Positions 1-14,518 are shown, counted from the stretch's first letter. The stretch: DNA of 64,000 bases from Rosellinia necatrix (GCA_021209875.1 JAGYVD010000005.1:4254001-4318000); one strand, 5' to 3'. The notes: generated by a model from the sequence alone, not told the origin. Numbers and translations: made by a program.

Positions 1-44
1 ATAACAATTTAAACTATGAAAACTTATTATATAAAGATTAAATA

Positions 45-235
45 TAAATAGCAGCCCGAGCCAGTATAGCTGGATTTTTTTATCGCTTTTTGAGACTAAA
101 AAAGATTATTATAAATATAAAGCAATTATTACCCTTCTAAGCCAAGCCTTGTCATATTTTATCACACCTTCTCTCCTATTTATTGTCTGTGCGCCTGGAA
201 GTATTAATATATAGGCATGTTTTACACTAAAAATA
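45..235. other. Less mutated remnant of unknown nature
   Basis: This stretch keeps clearly more G and C than its surroundings, including pyrimidine-rich and GC-containing words absent from the flanks. It has no second copy that I found in the window and no reading frame of interest. It could be a relic LTR or non-repeat spacer; the identity is open. Confidence 0.3.
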
Positions 236-1299
236 TTAATACTATTTTAAATTAACATAATTTCGTAAAAAATATTAAAGTTTTATATCCGCGTGTTAAA
301 ACACGTTAATAAAAAAACTTTTAACGCTGCAACGTTTATTTGTTGCATTAGATTTTTAATTTATTAAATAAATTAAGCTATTTATACTGTTTGCTGCTAA
401 TTTTTAGTAAAAAAAAGTTAAAATTAGCAGCATTTTATTACTACTTATAATAGTTTTAAAAAACCAAACTGTTAAAAATAAACTGTTTTTATAAAAAATA
501 ATTATAAGTTATTTTACAAAAGCTAAATAAAACATATAAATTAAAAAAAAAATCTATATTAAATTTGCTAATATAATAAATAAATTTATTTGTTTATTTA
601 ATAAGCCGTATTAAACTATATAATAGGTTTACGTTAAAAAACTAGCTAATAAAATAACCTAATATTTTAGGGCTATTATTTTTGTCAAAATAAAAAAAGC
701 AGTAACTGTTTATTTATACTTTTAATTAATTTATTTTATAAACAGCAAAGCTTTAATTAGCAGAAGCGCTTTTTTCAAATAATTAAACCTGCTTCAGTTA
801 AAACCGCTTTTATATATAAACGCTATATAAAAAATAAACGTTAAACTAAGAGCTAATAAAAAAAAAGCTAAGCTTCTACAGCTATTTTTAATTTTTTAAA
901 AGCAAAATTTATGCTGTTAAATATAAAAAACTTTAAAGCATTAGTTAAAACAATAAAAAACAGGCTTTTTTATAAAATAACTTTATTTATAGCTAAAATA
1001 GCTTTTTTAAAAAACCTTGGACTAAAACTTCTAAATATATAAAACGTTTTATTTATTAAAACAAGTTAAACTATTAAAACTATTAAGCTTAATATATATT
1101 ATAAACTATTATTTGTAAATATTAAAACAATTATTTTATATATATTAAAAATAAAAAAAATTAAACTTTTTAAAACTTAAATTATTTATACAATTAAAAA
1201 CGTACTTATATTTTTTTTTACCTGTTTATAAAAAATAATAATAAATAATATTATAAAATAATAAACAATAAAAAAAGCTATTATATAAATAAAGCATAC

Positions 1300-1408
1300 T
1301 GCTACAGAAAAGGATGGGGACCAACTGGTTAGTTGGCTGTACAGGTATTACAGACTAAGTAGGGCCACTTATTCACTTTCTAGTTCCTACCCCTAGCATA
1401 CTGTAGCA
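1300..1408 (+). mobile_element. 109-bp palindrome-ended small element, copy 1
   Basis: Begins TGCTACAG and ends CTGTAGCA, a perfect 8-bp terminal inverted repeat, and is flanked on both sides by the 5-bp direct repeat CATAC (1295-1299 and 1409-1413). It holds an internal hairpin CCAACT-GGTT-AGTTGG at 1321-1336. A second, inverted copy lies at 7694-7812. It has no coding capacity. The TG...CA ends with 5-bp duplications fit a very short solo LTR or TRIM; the 8-bp inverted ends also fit a MITE. It is much less AT-rich than its surroundings, as expected for a repeat too short to trigger RIP. Confidence 0.8.
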
Positions 1409-4400
1409 CATACTCCGGTTAATATATTTTTTTTTAAAATAAAATAAACACCTTGCTATAAAAAAACATATTTAAATAGTTTTATTTAAAAACTTAATGG
1501 GAGCTTTCCGTTTTTTTTATTAGCTATTTAGCTAAATAAATAAATAAAAGAAAATTTATTATTGCATATAAAAAAATCAGCATAAAGTGCTAAAAATATT
1601 ATATAACCAAATATTATATTAAAACTAACAAATATATTAATCATAGCAATAAATTAAATATATATATGCTTGGCTGATATAACAAGCTTTTTAAATATAC
1701 AAACTGCTATAAACTGTATTTAGCTAGCTATAATATTTGCTTAGTTAAACTTAAGCAAATAAATAAACAAATAATCGTTTTAATTAAAAAATAACTTTAA
1801 ATAATTAAAAAAATCGGAAAAACTAAATATATTAAAATAAACTAGCTAAAGTTTATTGCAATAAACGCGCCATCTTTAAACTTAAATACTAGCAAAAAAA
1901 GCCGTATAACTAGTATTAATATTAACAGCTGTATATAAAGCTAAAAAAAAACATAAACAAATATAACTATAACTAACTTGGTATTAAGCTTTATAATTAC
2001 TAGTAAATATAACGCGTTAAAAAATAATAACTATAATTTTAACATAAAAATAAATAAACAAGAAACTAAGCAGAAAAAACAGACTTTTTATTTTAAGCTT
2101 TAAAAAACCGATAAACTAAACAAAAACTTAATTATAATTTAGCTAATTTAAAAAAAAACCAGATTATTAAATATAAACGCTGCTAAATAAATATTACAGC
2201 AGTATAATAATTTTTTGTTAGTAACTTATTGTAACAGAACAAACTATAAATAAAAAGCAGTTCTACTGCTAAGCTAAACTATTAAAAAATTTACGTATTA
2301 AAATCTATAACATGTAAAAATACAGCTAGTTTATTTAACTTTTTAAAAAAAAATATTAAATAAAAATTATAAATATGATTTTAATATAAAAACTATAAGT
2401 ATTTATTTATATGAACATTTATATATAAAATTATTTAAGCTATAACTTTTATTTTTTTAATTATTAAAATATAAAAAACTTTTTAAAATTATAACTTATA
2501 TATATAAAAGCTCTTATATAAAAATAATATTATAAAACCTAATGTAATTATAAAACCTGCCTTAGTTTAATATTAATAAATTTTTATATTGAACTATTAT
2601 AAAATATTTAATATTTTAAAACTATTAGCAAACTATTTAGTTGTAAATAACATAAATATTAAATATTTAAACTAAAAGCTTAGTATTATAACTAAAAATA
2701 AAAAATACTAGCTAGCAGTATAATTTTTTAAAACAAATATAAACTTTATAAAAAAACTAAGCAAAACTACAAATAAAAACAAGCATGTTATTAACTTTTT
2801 ATTTTTTAACGTTTTTTTTTTAAAAAGCTAAAATAAATAAAACCTGTATATCAAGTTTAGATTATTTTTTTTAATAGATTTAGTATTTAAACTAAAAAAA
2901 CAAGCCTAGCTTTAAATAAAATAAATAAAAAATTTTAAAAAATTTGCTAAAAAAACTAGCTAATTTAATCGGAATAACAGCTTTAGAACTTCTTGAAATA
3001 ACAACTGTTAAAAACGCTTAAAAATTAAAAAAACTAGAAAATTTTTGTTGGTAATATTAACTAATAAAATATATACGGTCGGCTTTAAAGATAAAACGCG
3101 CAGCAAATTAACGCTTTAATAAAATGTAAAATATTAAACGGTATAACAGACTTAAAACCATTTTGGAAAAAAAAACTAATAAAAAAAAAACTAGAATAAA
3201 ACAACAAATAAAAATAAGCTTTTTTAGCTATAATTAAAAAAAATAAAACAGAACTATTAAAAAACTAAAATTAACTTAATTAATTTAAATAAAAAGTTTT
3301 ATAAGATAATAAGTTGACATAAACTTAAAGCTAGCTATAAAATTTTTTTTTTTTAAAAAAACTTATTTTTAAAACAAATAATAAAATATAGCTTAAAAAA
3401 AGCTCAGCATTTTTATAATAAAAATTTTAATGCTATAACCAATAAAATAGTTTAAATAAAAATATATTATAACGCTTAAAACGTTTTTTTAAAAAAACTA
3501 TAATTATTATAAAAAAATCTAAAAATTTATATATAATATAAAATCAACTTGTTTAAAAATTAATAAAGTTGTGGTATAAATAATAAAAGCTTGTTAAAAA
3601 TATATTAATAAATATTATAAAACATTAAACCAAAATATTTTTATGCTAGAACAATTTTTTTAGCATAAAAAACCGCTTAAGTTATAATAATCTTAAAACT
3701 AAAAAAAACAGATTTTTTAACTTATAAGTTGTTTAAGCTAATTATTTTATTATTATATATAAATAACTAATGATAATAAAAATAGCTTAGAGAAAACTAT
3801 AAAAATTTTTTTTTAGCTTTAAACACGCAGGCATATTATTTATCTGCTCTGCTATAAATTTTATTACAAGCTTAACATATAATATTAAAATAGCATTAGC
3901 TGCAAAAAAAAATTTGACGTTAATTATTTTTAACATATAAAATGTTTTTAACGTTTTATTAAAAAATAAACAAATAAAAAATATTTAAATAAAGCTAGAT
4001 TTTATTAGCTTTTATATTAACAAGCAGTTTTTTACTAGCAAATAAATTTATATTAACGTAAAAAAAAATTTATAAAAGTTTTAAACTAAAAATATAAAAC
4101 TTTATAAAAGTTTTTTAATTATTTATTTTTATATGCTTTCATAACAAAAGTAGTAAACAAAAATAATAGCTAATAAAAATATATAAACAATATAGCAATT
4201 TTAAAATTAATAAATACTTTAAAAAAAACGCAGCATTAGTAAATATAAAAATAAACAAGGTTTTAAGTTATAAAAAAAAACAAAAAATTTTTTGCTTTTA
4301 AAAAAATAAAAACTATATATTTTTAAAAATAAAAAATAAATAACTTAAAAATAAAAACAAATTTTAAAATAATTATTTTACCTTTAGTTTAAAAACAACA

Positions 4401-4948
4401 AAAATAAAATTTAATAATAAACAAGCTAAATAAAGATTTAAACCAGCATTAAAATAGTTAAAAATCTGGTTTAATAAAATATTTATTTTTAAAAATATAT
4501 AAGAAAACATATAACAACTACAATTAAAAATTTTAATTAGATTAAAAAACTTATAATAAGATAAAAAAAGCCTACTACAGCCATATTTTATAAAGCTGTA
4601 CAATGAATAATACTGTTTTTTTTTTATATAATAATAAAGGTTAATATAAAAAATATATTAAACAAGTAAAATATGAAGCTTTAAAAAAAAACTAAGAATT
4701 AACATACAATTAAAAAAAAAATATTAAGCTAATTTAGCATATAATTATAAAAACCGCTAAAAAATATTACTAATTTAAAAACCTAATTAATGTTTATTTT
4801 ATTTATTAAAACCAGTCTGTTCACAGCTTAACTTATATTTAATAAAATACGCTTATAATTTATATATAAAATTAAAATTATTCTAGCAGAATATTTGCTT
4901 ATAAATAAAATTACTTTTAAAATAATCAGCTAAAAAAAAAAAAAAAAG

Positions 4949-5022
4949 TTTTATTTAAAAATTTAGTTTATAGCTAAACTTTTATTTAAAAATTTAGTTT
5001 ATAGCTAAACTTTTATTTAAAA
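4949..5022. repeat. Tandem repeat, 31-bp unit, 2.4 copies
   Basis: Two identical 31-bp units (4949-4979, 4980-5010) plus a 12-base partial third unit. It lies within RIP-like AT-rich DNA. Identity between units suggests the duplication is younger than the mutation of the block. Confidence 0.85.
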
Positions 5023-7016
5023 TAAGTAAACTAGTACTATATTAATTAAAATATTTCTGAAGCTTCAAGAAACTTTTATAAAAAATTATATAAAAAAAAG
5101 CCGTAGAAATTTTTATAAAGTAGTTTAAAAACAAAACAGTTTTTAAAATTATAATATTTATCAACAGCTTAAAAATTAAAAATAATTAAATAAGCTATAG
5201 ATATATAATTTATAAAAGCATAAATAAAATTATAAAAAAATGAATTTTTATTAGGAAAATTAAAAATATATTTAATATAAAAATAATAAATATATTTAAA
5301 AACTAAAAATAAAATAAAAAGCTATTTTAAAAAAAATATATAATAAAAATTAATAATACCGCAGTTATTTAAAGCTTTAGAAAAAACGCTTTAATGATTT
5401 TATAAGCAGCATTTATATAAATTTACACAATATTTAAAAATATAATATATAATTTAAATAATGCTTTAGTTATATAAACATTTAAAGCAATAAAAAAACA
5501 AATAAATTAGCTAAAAATAAAGTAAAAAAAAGCTTTAAAAAATTAAAGTTTTACATAATAATAGCTTTAAAAATTAAATCAATAGTTTAAAAAAATATTA
5601 AAAAATAAACACGTAGTTAATAATATAATAATTTAGCAAAGCTGTTAAAACCAAATAAACGTCGGAATAAAACAGCTTAAAATATATAATAAAATAAAAA
5701 TTAAATACTTTTTAAATAAATATTTAATAATTTTAATTAAATATAACAACTATATTTAATACTATTAAAAATTTAACCCTATAAAAGTTAAACTTTATTA
5801 TTATTATATAAAAATAAAGTTTTAATAAAACTATAAACTAAAAACAATAAAATATTTTTACATTATAAAAAGCTAGAAAGTTATTTATAAAATACCTAAT
5901 TTTATTAAAACTAGAGCTTAAAAATAATAATAAGCTTTAATATAATAATAATAAATTTATATGTTTATATTAAAAATATTAAAATTGAATAAAACCTATT
6001 TCAAATAACTAATAAAAACTTTAATACTTTTTAAAGTTTTATAAAATTATTAAACATTTTAATGAAAGATGTTTTTTATATTAAAATAATTATACTGCAC
6101 GTAAGTTTAATTATATAAAAGCTTTAATATAGCTTTTAAATCCAAAAAAAATTATAATATTAAAAAAATTAATATTAATTACGCTATAAACTATATAACT
6201 TAAAAGTAAACCTACTTATTTAGCCGCTTTTACACGCGTTTTTTTATAAGCTTTATTTTTTTAAAGTTTTTTTTATATAACAGCCTGTTTTAACTTTTAT
6301 ATTTTCCTGCTTTTTTTATATTTTATTACTTTTTTGCTTTTTCGATTTTTCTTATTTAAAACCGGCGATTTAAAACTAAAAAGTTATAAAATTATTAAAT
6401 TTAAAAACGTTTTTATATTTTTATTTTTATTTTTATTTTTTTATTTTTTAATTTTAAATAAAACACTTATTTTCTTTTTTTAACTTTTATTTAATAAATC
6501 TGTTTTTATAGCAAAACTTAAACTTTATAAATAATAATAAACCTGTTTAATAGCAGGCCTAACTTTTTTTGTTATAATATATATGTTAATATTTAAAAAA
6601 GTGCATTTATGTTATTTTTATTATTTATTATAAATATATTTACAGCAAAAAATTAAAAATTTAAAACTTTTATAAAATTTTTGATTTATACTACTATAAA
6701 TGTATTATAATAAACTAAATTAAAATAATATAATAATTTATTTTAAAATTTAAAAGCTTTATATAAAAAAAAAAGTTTTACAAACTTATTTTAGTTTATA
6801 AACTAGCTATTATAATAGCTAGCAGTTTTTAATATTTATTATAAAAGCTTTATTTTATAATAATTATATATTATTTTTATTTAAAAATATACTATATAAA
6901 TAGCACGCCTGCTGTTTTTTAATTTTTAATAATATTTAAACTTTTAAATAAACGCTTAACTTATATTTAAACTTTTAACACTGTCAAACCTACTTATAAT
7001 TAAAACTATAAAAAGC

Positions 7017-7203
7017 TAGTAAGGATTATTAAGGGTAGTGCGGTATTGAGTCTGTAAAAATATAATATAGAATTAAAAAAAGAAGGGCTTCTGGTCCCGC
7101 AGGGACCAGAAGCCTTAGGCTAGTACTTCATCTAATTTACACAATTTTTATCTAGCTAGCTGCGCTAGTTAAATAAAAAGCCCCTTTTTTCTTGACTATA
7201 TTA
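7017..7203. repeat. LTR-D, left copy
   Basis: Aligns along its whole length with 21564-21748; the differences are almost all C/T and G/A transitions. The first ~45 bases keep G where the right copy has A, while later parts are more mutated here. Contains a perfect hairpin at 7086-7114 with 13-bp arms and a GCA loop. The expected TG start is TA here, compatible with RIP. Confidence 0.8.
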
Positions 7204-7693
7204 AGTGCTGGGGCTATAATAAAGCGTTATTATTTTTAATAACTATATAACTTCTTTTTTATTGTTTATAAGGTTGGCCATGGCCTTTTTTTAATTTTTC
7301 TAGCCAAGGTCTACTTTTTTTTTAATTCTAGTATTTTTTAATTAATTTTTTAGCATTACATAGTTGCTACTCCGATCTTTACTAATTGTTTTTATAGCTG
7401 TATTTTTTTTATTTAACGAAATAATTAAATCTGTTTTTAATACAGTTTATTTAATGTTTAAAAATTATTTCGATCTTAACTAAATTCTTTTTTTTTTTTA
7501 AGTTCTGCTTTTTAAATACCGGGCCTAATGCCGGTATTTTTTAATAAAAAAGATTCTCGCTTATATTTTTAAATAACGAGTGTACAACTAAAATAATAAA
7601 TTAAATATTAAAAGTCTCCGGTAACTTTAACTTGTAAGCTAATTGATTAATTTTTTTTTTAATTTTTTATAGTTTTACGCGCTGTTAAAAATA
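7204..7693. repeat. Element 0 interior, weakly mutated part
   Basis: AT-rich but with more G and C than the following kilobases (for example the GGCCATGGCC word near 7275). This would be the leader or 3' non-coding region next to the LTR. No reading frame is visible. Confidence 0.5.
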
Positions 7694-7812
7694 TGCTACA
7701 GTATACCAGGTATAGGAACTAAATAGAAATAGACAGTAAATAAGTGGCCCTACTTAGTCTGTAATACCTGTACAGCCAACTAACCAGTTGGTCCCCATCC
7801 TTTTCTGTAGCA
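7694..7812 (-). mobile_element. 119-bp palindrome-ended small element, copy 2
   Basis: Inverted copy of 1300-1408, with the same TGCTACAG/CTGTAGCA ends, flanked by its own 5-bp duplication AAATA (7689-7693 and 7813-7817). It differs mainly by a short length change in the middle. Because it has its own duplication it is an independent insertion, here into Element 0, and is not one terminal repeat of a large transposon. Confidence 0.85.
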
Positions 7813-7982
7813 AAATATTTTTTAAACAGCTTTTTAAAAAAAATAATATTTTATATAAAATTTTAAATATATTTTATTTTTTATATTAAATTTTATTAAT
7901 TTATATTTTTTGTTGTAGTATTATTTTATACGCGCTGCTGCAAAATTTATAACTAACTTTATATTTTTAATAATTATATTTA

Positions 7983-8229
7983 TATTGCACCAGTTACAAA
8001 CAAGAAGTTAAGGCTCTAGCAATAAGTGATATATTATTTAAAAAATCTATAAATAAAAAAAGGAAAAATAAGTAGGAGAAATTAGCCTATTAGAATTCTG
8101 GCTAAGTGTAGGTGTAAAGTAGGTCCAGTCTATGCGCTACAGCTGGTTTATGCGCACTAGTTAGCAATAAATGTATAAATGTTTTACGCGTACTACGCAC
8201 GCTATAAAAAAAACTAGTTATTTATAACT
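7983..8229 (-). repeat. LTR-A, copy 1
   Basis: Matches 14275-14513 directly and 56944-57176 and 63332-63564 in inverted orientation. The best preserved part is about 7986-8215. Its last 40 bases are visibly more mutated than in copy 2. Confidence 0.85.
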
Positions 8230-11200
8230 ATTTTTTTTTAAAAAAAAAGCTTGTTTATAAAATATATCTAGGTTTTAAACCTGCAACTTTTATATAATAT
8301 TTTTTAAGCTTTTATATTAATAAGTTATTATATAAGTTTTTTATATTATATTATTTTTTTACGTTTGTTTTAGTTTATATTTGCTTTTGTTTTTATTTTA
8401 TTATATTTTTTTATATAGTTTTATTATTGTTTTTATATATTATATTGAACTTGTTTTTTTGCAGCTTATAATTAATTATTTAATTTTATTAAAAGTTTTA
8501 CTGTTTTTATATTTATATTATAAATTTTTTTAATAATTTTATATTATTTTTAAAGTTTTGTACTAAATATTATTTATTATTATCATCTTAACCTCTTTAA
8601 CTAATTTAATATTATAGCTTTTTATAATATATTTTTAAAGCTTTAATTTTTTTACGATAAATTTTTTTTTTACAGTTTAACTAGTTTTTATTTAAGTTTT
8701 TAGCTTTTTATTTTAATAATAAATTATTTAAATATAATTATAATCGGTTAAGATAATATTAATTTATTAATTTTTAATTAAATAGTATTTTTAAAATAAA
8801 TATGTTTTTATTTTTATTAATTATTTTAAATTTTTATTATATTATAAAATAGTTTAATTTATTAAATAAACAGTTTATTTTTATAATTACTTTTTTTAAT
8901 ATTAATATATAGTTTTTATATTAAAATTAAAGTTTTATTATTTATAGTTAATTTATTTTATTATTTATATTTAAGTTTATTTTAAATACTTTTTAGCGAA
9001 ATTTATAAAATAAACTATTTTTAATGCTTTATTTTACGTTTTTGTTTTAAATATTTTTTTTAACTAATAGTTTTTTAGTTTTTTACAGCTGTTTTATTTT
9101 TTAATTAAAATTAAAAAGTATAAAAATTTCATTCTTATTTTATATAGAAATAATTCTATAAACTTATAAAATAATAATAATTAAACGTAATTTATTACTA
9201 ATATTTGTTTTAATTAATTGTTTTAATAATAGCTAACGTAAAGCTTTAATTATTAATTAAAATATTTATTGATTATTTCTGTTTATTTAACAGTTTTATA
9301 ATATTTTAGAAAAGCTAATATATATTTTATATTTATTAATTTATATAATTTATTAATAAAAACTTAAATAAATTATAATTTTTATTTAATATTATAGTTA
9401 TAAATATATTAAATATTTTCCATAAGCTTTTATAATATATTTTACTATATTAATTATTATAGTTTATATTATATAAAAATCTTTTATATTTTTTTAACAG
9501 TTTATTATAATTAATACGTTATTATATTTATATTTATTTTGAAATATTTATTTAAAGTTTATTACTAAATGTTGCTATATATAGTTAAAAATTAATAATA
9601 GTTTTAAAAACCCCAGGGTTTTATTATAAAATATTTTTGCTAGTTAGCATTTTATATAGTTTATTATATATATATTATAATTATTAGTTAATTTAAGCTA
9701 TTAATATTTTTTATACTAGTTTTTAGTTTTATATTTATTTAAATAAACAGTAAACATATAATTATAAATTTTTAAATAAGCTTAATTTTTAAATAAAAAT
9801 TATTAAAACTGCTAGCTTTTATATACTATTATTAATTTATTTTTAAGTTGCTAAAAGTTATTATTTTTGTTTTTAGCTTTTTATGAATAAATTTTATTTT
9901 AAAATTTTTTAGTTTTTTTAATATTTTATTAATTAGCTAAAAACTAATTAATTTTTATTTTTTTAAAGCTAATATAAAAACTTAAAATTTTTTATTTATA
10001 AAAATATTAGTTTTATTTTATTAGTAATAAATTAAAAATCGTTAAATATTTTATACTTTTTTTAGCTTTTATATTATTAAATCTTTTTATTTACGTAATA
10101 AAGCGTTAGCTACTACGTTTTGTTTTAAAACAGAAAATAATTAAAAACTTATATTTTAAAAATAGTTTAGTTTATTTAGCTTATTATAAGTTTAAATATT
10201 ATTTTATATTAAAATATTCTAATATTTAATAATTTATTATTATAAAAAAGTTTTTTAATTATTTCTTAATTCTAGCTTTTATTTTTTCACGCCATAGTTA
10301 TAGCTAGTATTTCTTTATTAAAAATATCATAGTTTAATTTAATATCATATAATATTTTTAAAAATAAACTATAACATATTATTTATTTTTATATAGCTAT
10401 AATAACATTTTTACTGCGATTTTATTAAATAAATTAGTTTTAATTTTTATAAGCAGCTTATATTAATAATATTTTAATAAAAAGCTGTTAATAAAGCTTT
10501 TTAATTAATAAAAGCTTTATTATAATCGTCTGTTTAATTAAAAGCTTTATTTTTTATTTTAAAAATTTATAAAATTATAATATAACTATATGAATTAATA
10601 AATTTTTAATAAAAATTATAGAATTTTAAAAAATAATATATTTTTATTATAATAAAAGTTTTAATTTACTACAGCTTTAATTTTACTAAGTTAACTTATA
10701 TATTTTTCATATTAATAATATAATTTAAAAATTTAGTTTATTATATATAAGACTTTAATTTTTTAAATCAGCTTATAAGCTAGCATTATATAATTTATAA
10801 AAACTTTTTTATATATATTTTATATATTTTAAATTATTTAAAAATTAAATTATATATTATCAATATATTTTAAAACATAAATAAACTGTTTATTAATTTA
10901 AATAATAATATTTTATAATATTATATTTTATATTTTATATAAAAATAATCAGATTTTTATTATTTTTATATATATAAATATAATAAAAAGCCTGTTTTAT
11001 ATTAATTTTTATAAAAATTTTAATATTTAAATTATAAATCAAGGTTTTTTAATAAATAATAAAAATACCGGTTTTTTTATAACTTTGTTTAGTTTTTGAT
11101 AATTTATATAAAAACGGAGTTTTTACTAGTTTTTTTATAAATAATATAAGCAACACGTATAACACATCGTTAAATTTAATTAAAACTTTTTATAAATTAT

Positions 11201-14200
11201 TAATTAAATATTTTATATAACTTTTCACTTATTAAATAATATTTTATATACAAAATTATATTTTAAACTTTTAGCTGATTCATTTTTTATAAAATCTATT
11301 TTATAATTTATATAAAATTAATAAAAAATAAATTATTTAATTTTTTTTGCTGAACATATTAAAAAGTTATAATATTTTAAAAATATAAGTTCCAACGTTT
11401 TATGTTCTAGCTTATTTTTATTTTTGTTTTTATTTATTTATTTTTTATTTATTTATTAATTTATTAATTTAATAAATACTAGTAATTTATACTCTATTTG
11501 CGCTTTAATTTTTTTTTATTAAAATTATAAACGTAGTAATATTAAAAATAACAATTTAAATATTAAGTCTTTTTTTATATTAGCTTATACTATTTCTTTT
11601 TATATAATGAAGCCTGCTAATATTAAATTTTTATAAAAAATAACACGGTTTTTTCGACTTTTTTTAAAATCGGGTTTTTTTTTAATATAAAAAAAATAGT
11701 TTTTTTTAAGTTTTTATAAATAATTTTACGTTAAATCGTTTTTTTTTTTTTTTTACATGCATATCTTTAAAAATACTTGCTGCAGCACTTTTTTTCTAAT
11801 GTTTTCTTTTTTTTATTAAGTTTAATATTATAGTTTTATTAGTTATTGTTTTATCAATATTTTAAATATTATAACCAGGTTTTTATTTTATTTATTATTA
11901 ATATATAATTATATTTATAATTTTTAATAAGTTAAAAAAAAAGTAAAATATATTATTTTACGTTTAATAATATATTGTATTATTTAAACTATTTTTTTAA
12001 TTATAATTTTATAGTTTATATTTAATATATTTATAAAAACGTTTTTAAAAGTTTTATTATATATTTTTAAAGTTAGTTATAACGTTATATTAATTTTTAA
12101 TTTAATTTTTATTATATTTCATTACTACTTATTATTTAAACTTATTTATAATTAATAAGTTAAATAGCTTTATTAATTTTTAGCAAAAATATATTTATAT
12201 ATATATATACACCTGCTTTTATATTTTTAAATATGTTATAATTTATTAAAAATAATCTGTTATTTTATAAAATATATATATACAATAAAAGTTTATTATT
12301 TAAGTAATTATTTATTATATTTTTTATTTATAAACAGTAATACTGGCTTTAAAAAAATTTATTTATTTTAAAGTTATTTTTTTATTTTAATATTAAAAAT
12401 GTTTTTTAATATTATAATAAAAGTTAATTTATATTTGTTTATAATAACGTTAATATAAGCGTTACGTTATATTTAATTAAAAAGTTTAAAATAATTTTTA
12501 ATAATATATTTTTTTATTTATCATAAAAACATTTATTTTTATAATCAGCTGTTTTATTTTTTCAGTTAATAATTTAAACGTTTAATTTTAACCTGTTAAT
12601 AATAACATAAGTAAAACAGATATTTATTTTTAATAAACGTTATAAAAATATAGTTATATTAAATATAAAGCGTGTTTTTAAAAGTTTTTTTTGTTTTATA
12701 AGCGTTAATACGTTTTTAATTATTAATTAATAAATAATAAACTATTTACGTACAATATTTTATATATACGTTAAAGTTTACTAATTTTTGAAAATATTTA
12801 GAAATTGTTTTAATTTTAAGTTATAAAAACAATTTATTTTTAAACTTTTTTTATTTAGCTTTATTAAAACATACTTTTTTAACAAGTTTTATAAAATCTG
12901 TTTTAAATTAAATAAATTTAAATAAAAATATTTATTAAAATTTAATATTTTATAATCAGCTTTTATTTTTTAAAACGTTTATATTTTTATAAGTGTTATA
13001 TAAATATTATATTAAATTTTTAAATTTTATAATTATATTAAAATATTTATTTAATAAATAAAAATTAAGTTTTTAAAGCTTTTTAATTAAATAAGATTTA
13101 ATATCGCTTATTTTTATAAAGTTATTTATAAATTAGTTTATATTATTTCTTAAACGATTTATTATATTATAATATTAAATTTTAAAATTAATTTTATTTT
13201 TATAGTTTCATTATAAAATTTATTTATTAATATTTTAATAAATTTATAAAAAGAAATTTTAAAATTTTTAAAAAATATATTTTATATTTAATTAAACAAA
13301 TTAACTATTTATTAGTTTAATTTATATAAAAATCTTATAAACAGTTTTATTTTTAATTATAAATTTAAGTTTAACTATAGTATAGTTTATAGCAGCGTTA
13401 TTAAAACTTTTTTAATTTAAACATAAAAGTTTTGAAAAACAGTTTAACGCAGCTTATTTAATTTTTATTAAGCTTTAATATAATTTTTTATAAATTAATA
13501 AAATAGCTTTATATTATTTTTAGTTTTATAGTTTAATTTTATATTTTTTTTATATTTTTAAAATTTTTGTTTAATTAAATCATATATATTTTAAACTTTT
13601 TAGCTTATTTAAAAACAATTTTATTTATTTTATAATATATTATATAAAAAATAATAATTTATTACTATTTATTAAAATATTATTAACATATATATTTAAA
13701 GTTTTATTTTATTAAATAAAACAGTAGCAGTAAAAATATTTAAGTTAAATTAATAAATATTTTAAAATTAATTCGTTTTTATTATTTAATTAAATTAAAA
13801 CATTTTTTTTATAATTAGTTTTACAAAAAATAATTCGTTTATTTTAACAGCTAAACTTATAAACTATTATATTAATAAACTAACAGCTTTAAAAAAAACT
13901 TGTTTATTTTTTATATAATATTTTTAAATTTATACTTTTAAATTTATAAATAAAATTCTAAAGCTAGCTTTATTAACAGTTTTAAACGTTCATATTAATT
14001 TTATTTTTAGTTTTTATAACAGATTATATTATAACAGGTTTTTAAAGCTAAATTAAATATATTTAGTTTTATATATATTATTAAAAGTTTCACCAATAAA
14101 ATAATTAAAAAATTTAAACGCTTTATAAAACAAAGTTACTTTTTAACATACTAAAATTTTAGCTTGTTTTTAGCCACTTTTAGCTTTTATAATAAAAGCT

Positions 14201-14274
14201 ATTTTAAAATCGGTTAATAAAAATATTTAAAAAACAGTTCTAATACTTTAAAATAAATTAAATAATTTATAAAT
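8230..14274. repeat. Element I interior, RIP-degraded
   Basis: About 6 kb of T-rich sequence with stops in all frames. I see no readable reverse transcriptase, integrase or gag motif. A poly-T/poly-A junction next to 8230 may be the former polypurine tract. Confidence 0.7.
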
Positions 14275-14513
14275 TATTATATTAATTATAAATAAAAGTT
14301 AAAGCTTTAATAATAAATAATATATTATATAAAAATTTATAAATAAAAATTTATAAATAAAAAAATTAGCCTACTAGAATTCTAGCTAAGTGCAGGTGTA
14401 AAATAGGTCTAGTCTATGCGCTACAGCTGGTCTATGCGTACTAGTTAGCAACAGGTATATAGATGTCCTGCGCGTGCCACGCATGCTACAGGAAGGACTA
14501 GTCATCCGTAACT
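14275..14513 (-). repeat. LTR-A, copy 2
   Basis: Its first ~90 bases are heavily mutated compared with copy 4 (63332-63564): in the first two dozen positions every difference is C-to-T or G-to-A. The remainder (14365-14513) is nearly unmutated. The mutation density therefore changes sharply inside one LTR. Confidence 0.85.
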
Positions 14514-14518
14514 ATTTA

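Larger units (their letters stand above)
1..7011. repeat. AT-rich, RIP-like degenerate block with no surviving gene
   Basis: The sequence is overwhelmingly A and T, with stops in every frame and no reading frame of coding character. Apart from the small element at 1300-1408, a slightly less mutated stretch at about 45-235 and a short tandem repeat at 4949-5022, nothing can be identified. The appearance is that of transposon DNA converted C-to-T and G-to-A by RIP. Parent elements cannot be named from the sequence; their ends may lie outside the window. Confidence 0.8.
7983..14513 (-). mobile_element. Element I: full-length LTR-A retrotransposon nested in Element 0
   Basis: Direct terminal repeats at 7983-8229 and 14275-14513, with target-site duplication ATTTA at 7978-7982 and 14514-14518. 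The interior is AT-saturated, T-rich on the plus strand, and aligns (checked near 8290) with the reverse complement of Element II at 56944-63564. The minus strand is inferred as sense: the LTR then ends in CA and a poly-A run like a polypurine tract lies next to the 3' LTR (8230-8250). Proteins cannot be read. Confidence 0.85.

Noticed and set aside
4373..4603. Open frames in AT-rich blocks (4373-4603, 15756-15965, 42797-43006, 54981-55172)
   Set aside because: Low-complexity Leu/Ile/Phe/Lys sequences with no motif, expected by chance or composition in stop-poor patches of AT-rich DNA.
1300..7812. Inverted ~110-bp repeats as terminal inverted repeats of one 6.5-kb DNA transposon
   Set aside because: Each copy has its own inverted ends and its own 5-bp flanking duplication, and one lies inside Element 0 while the other is outside.
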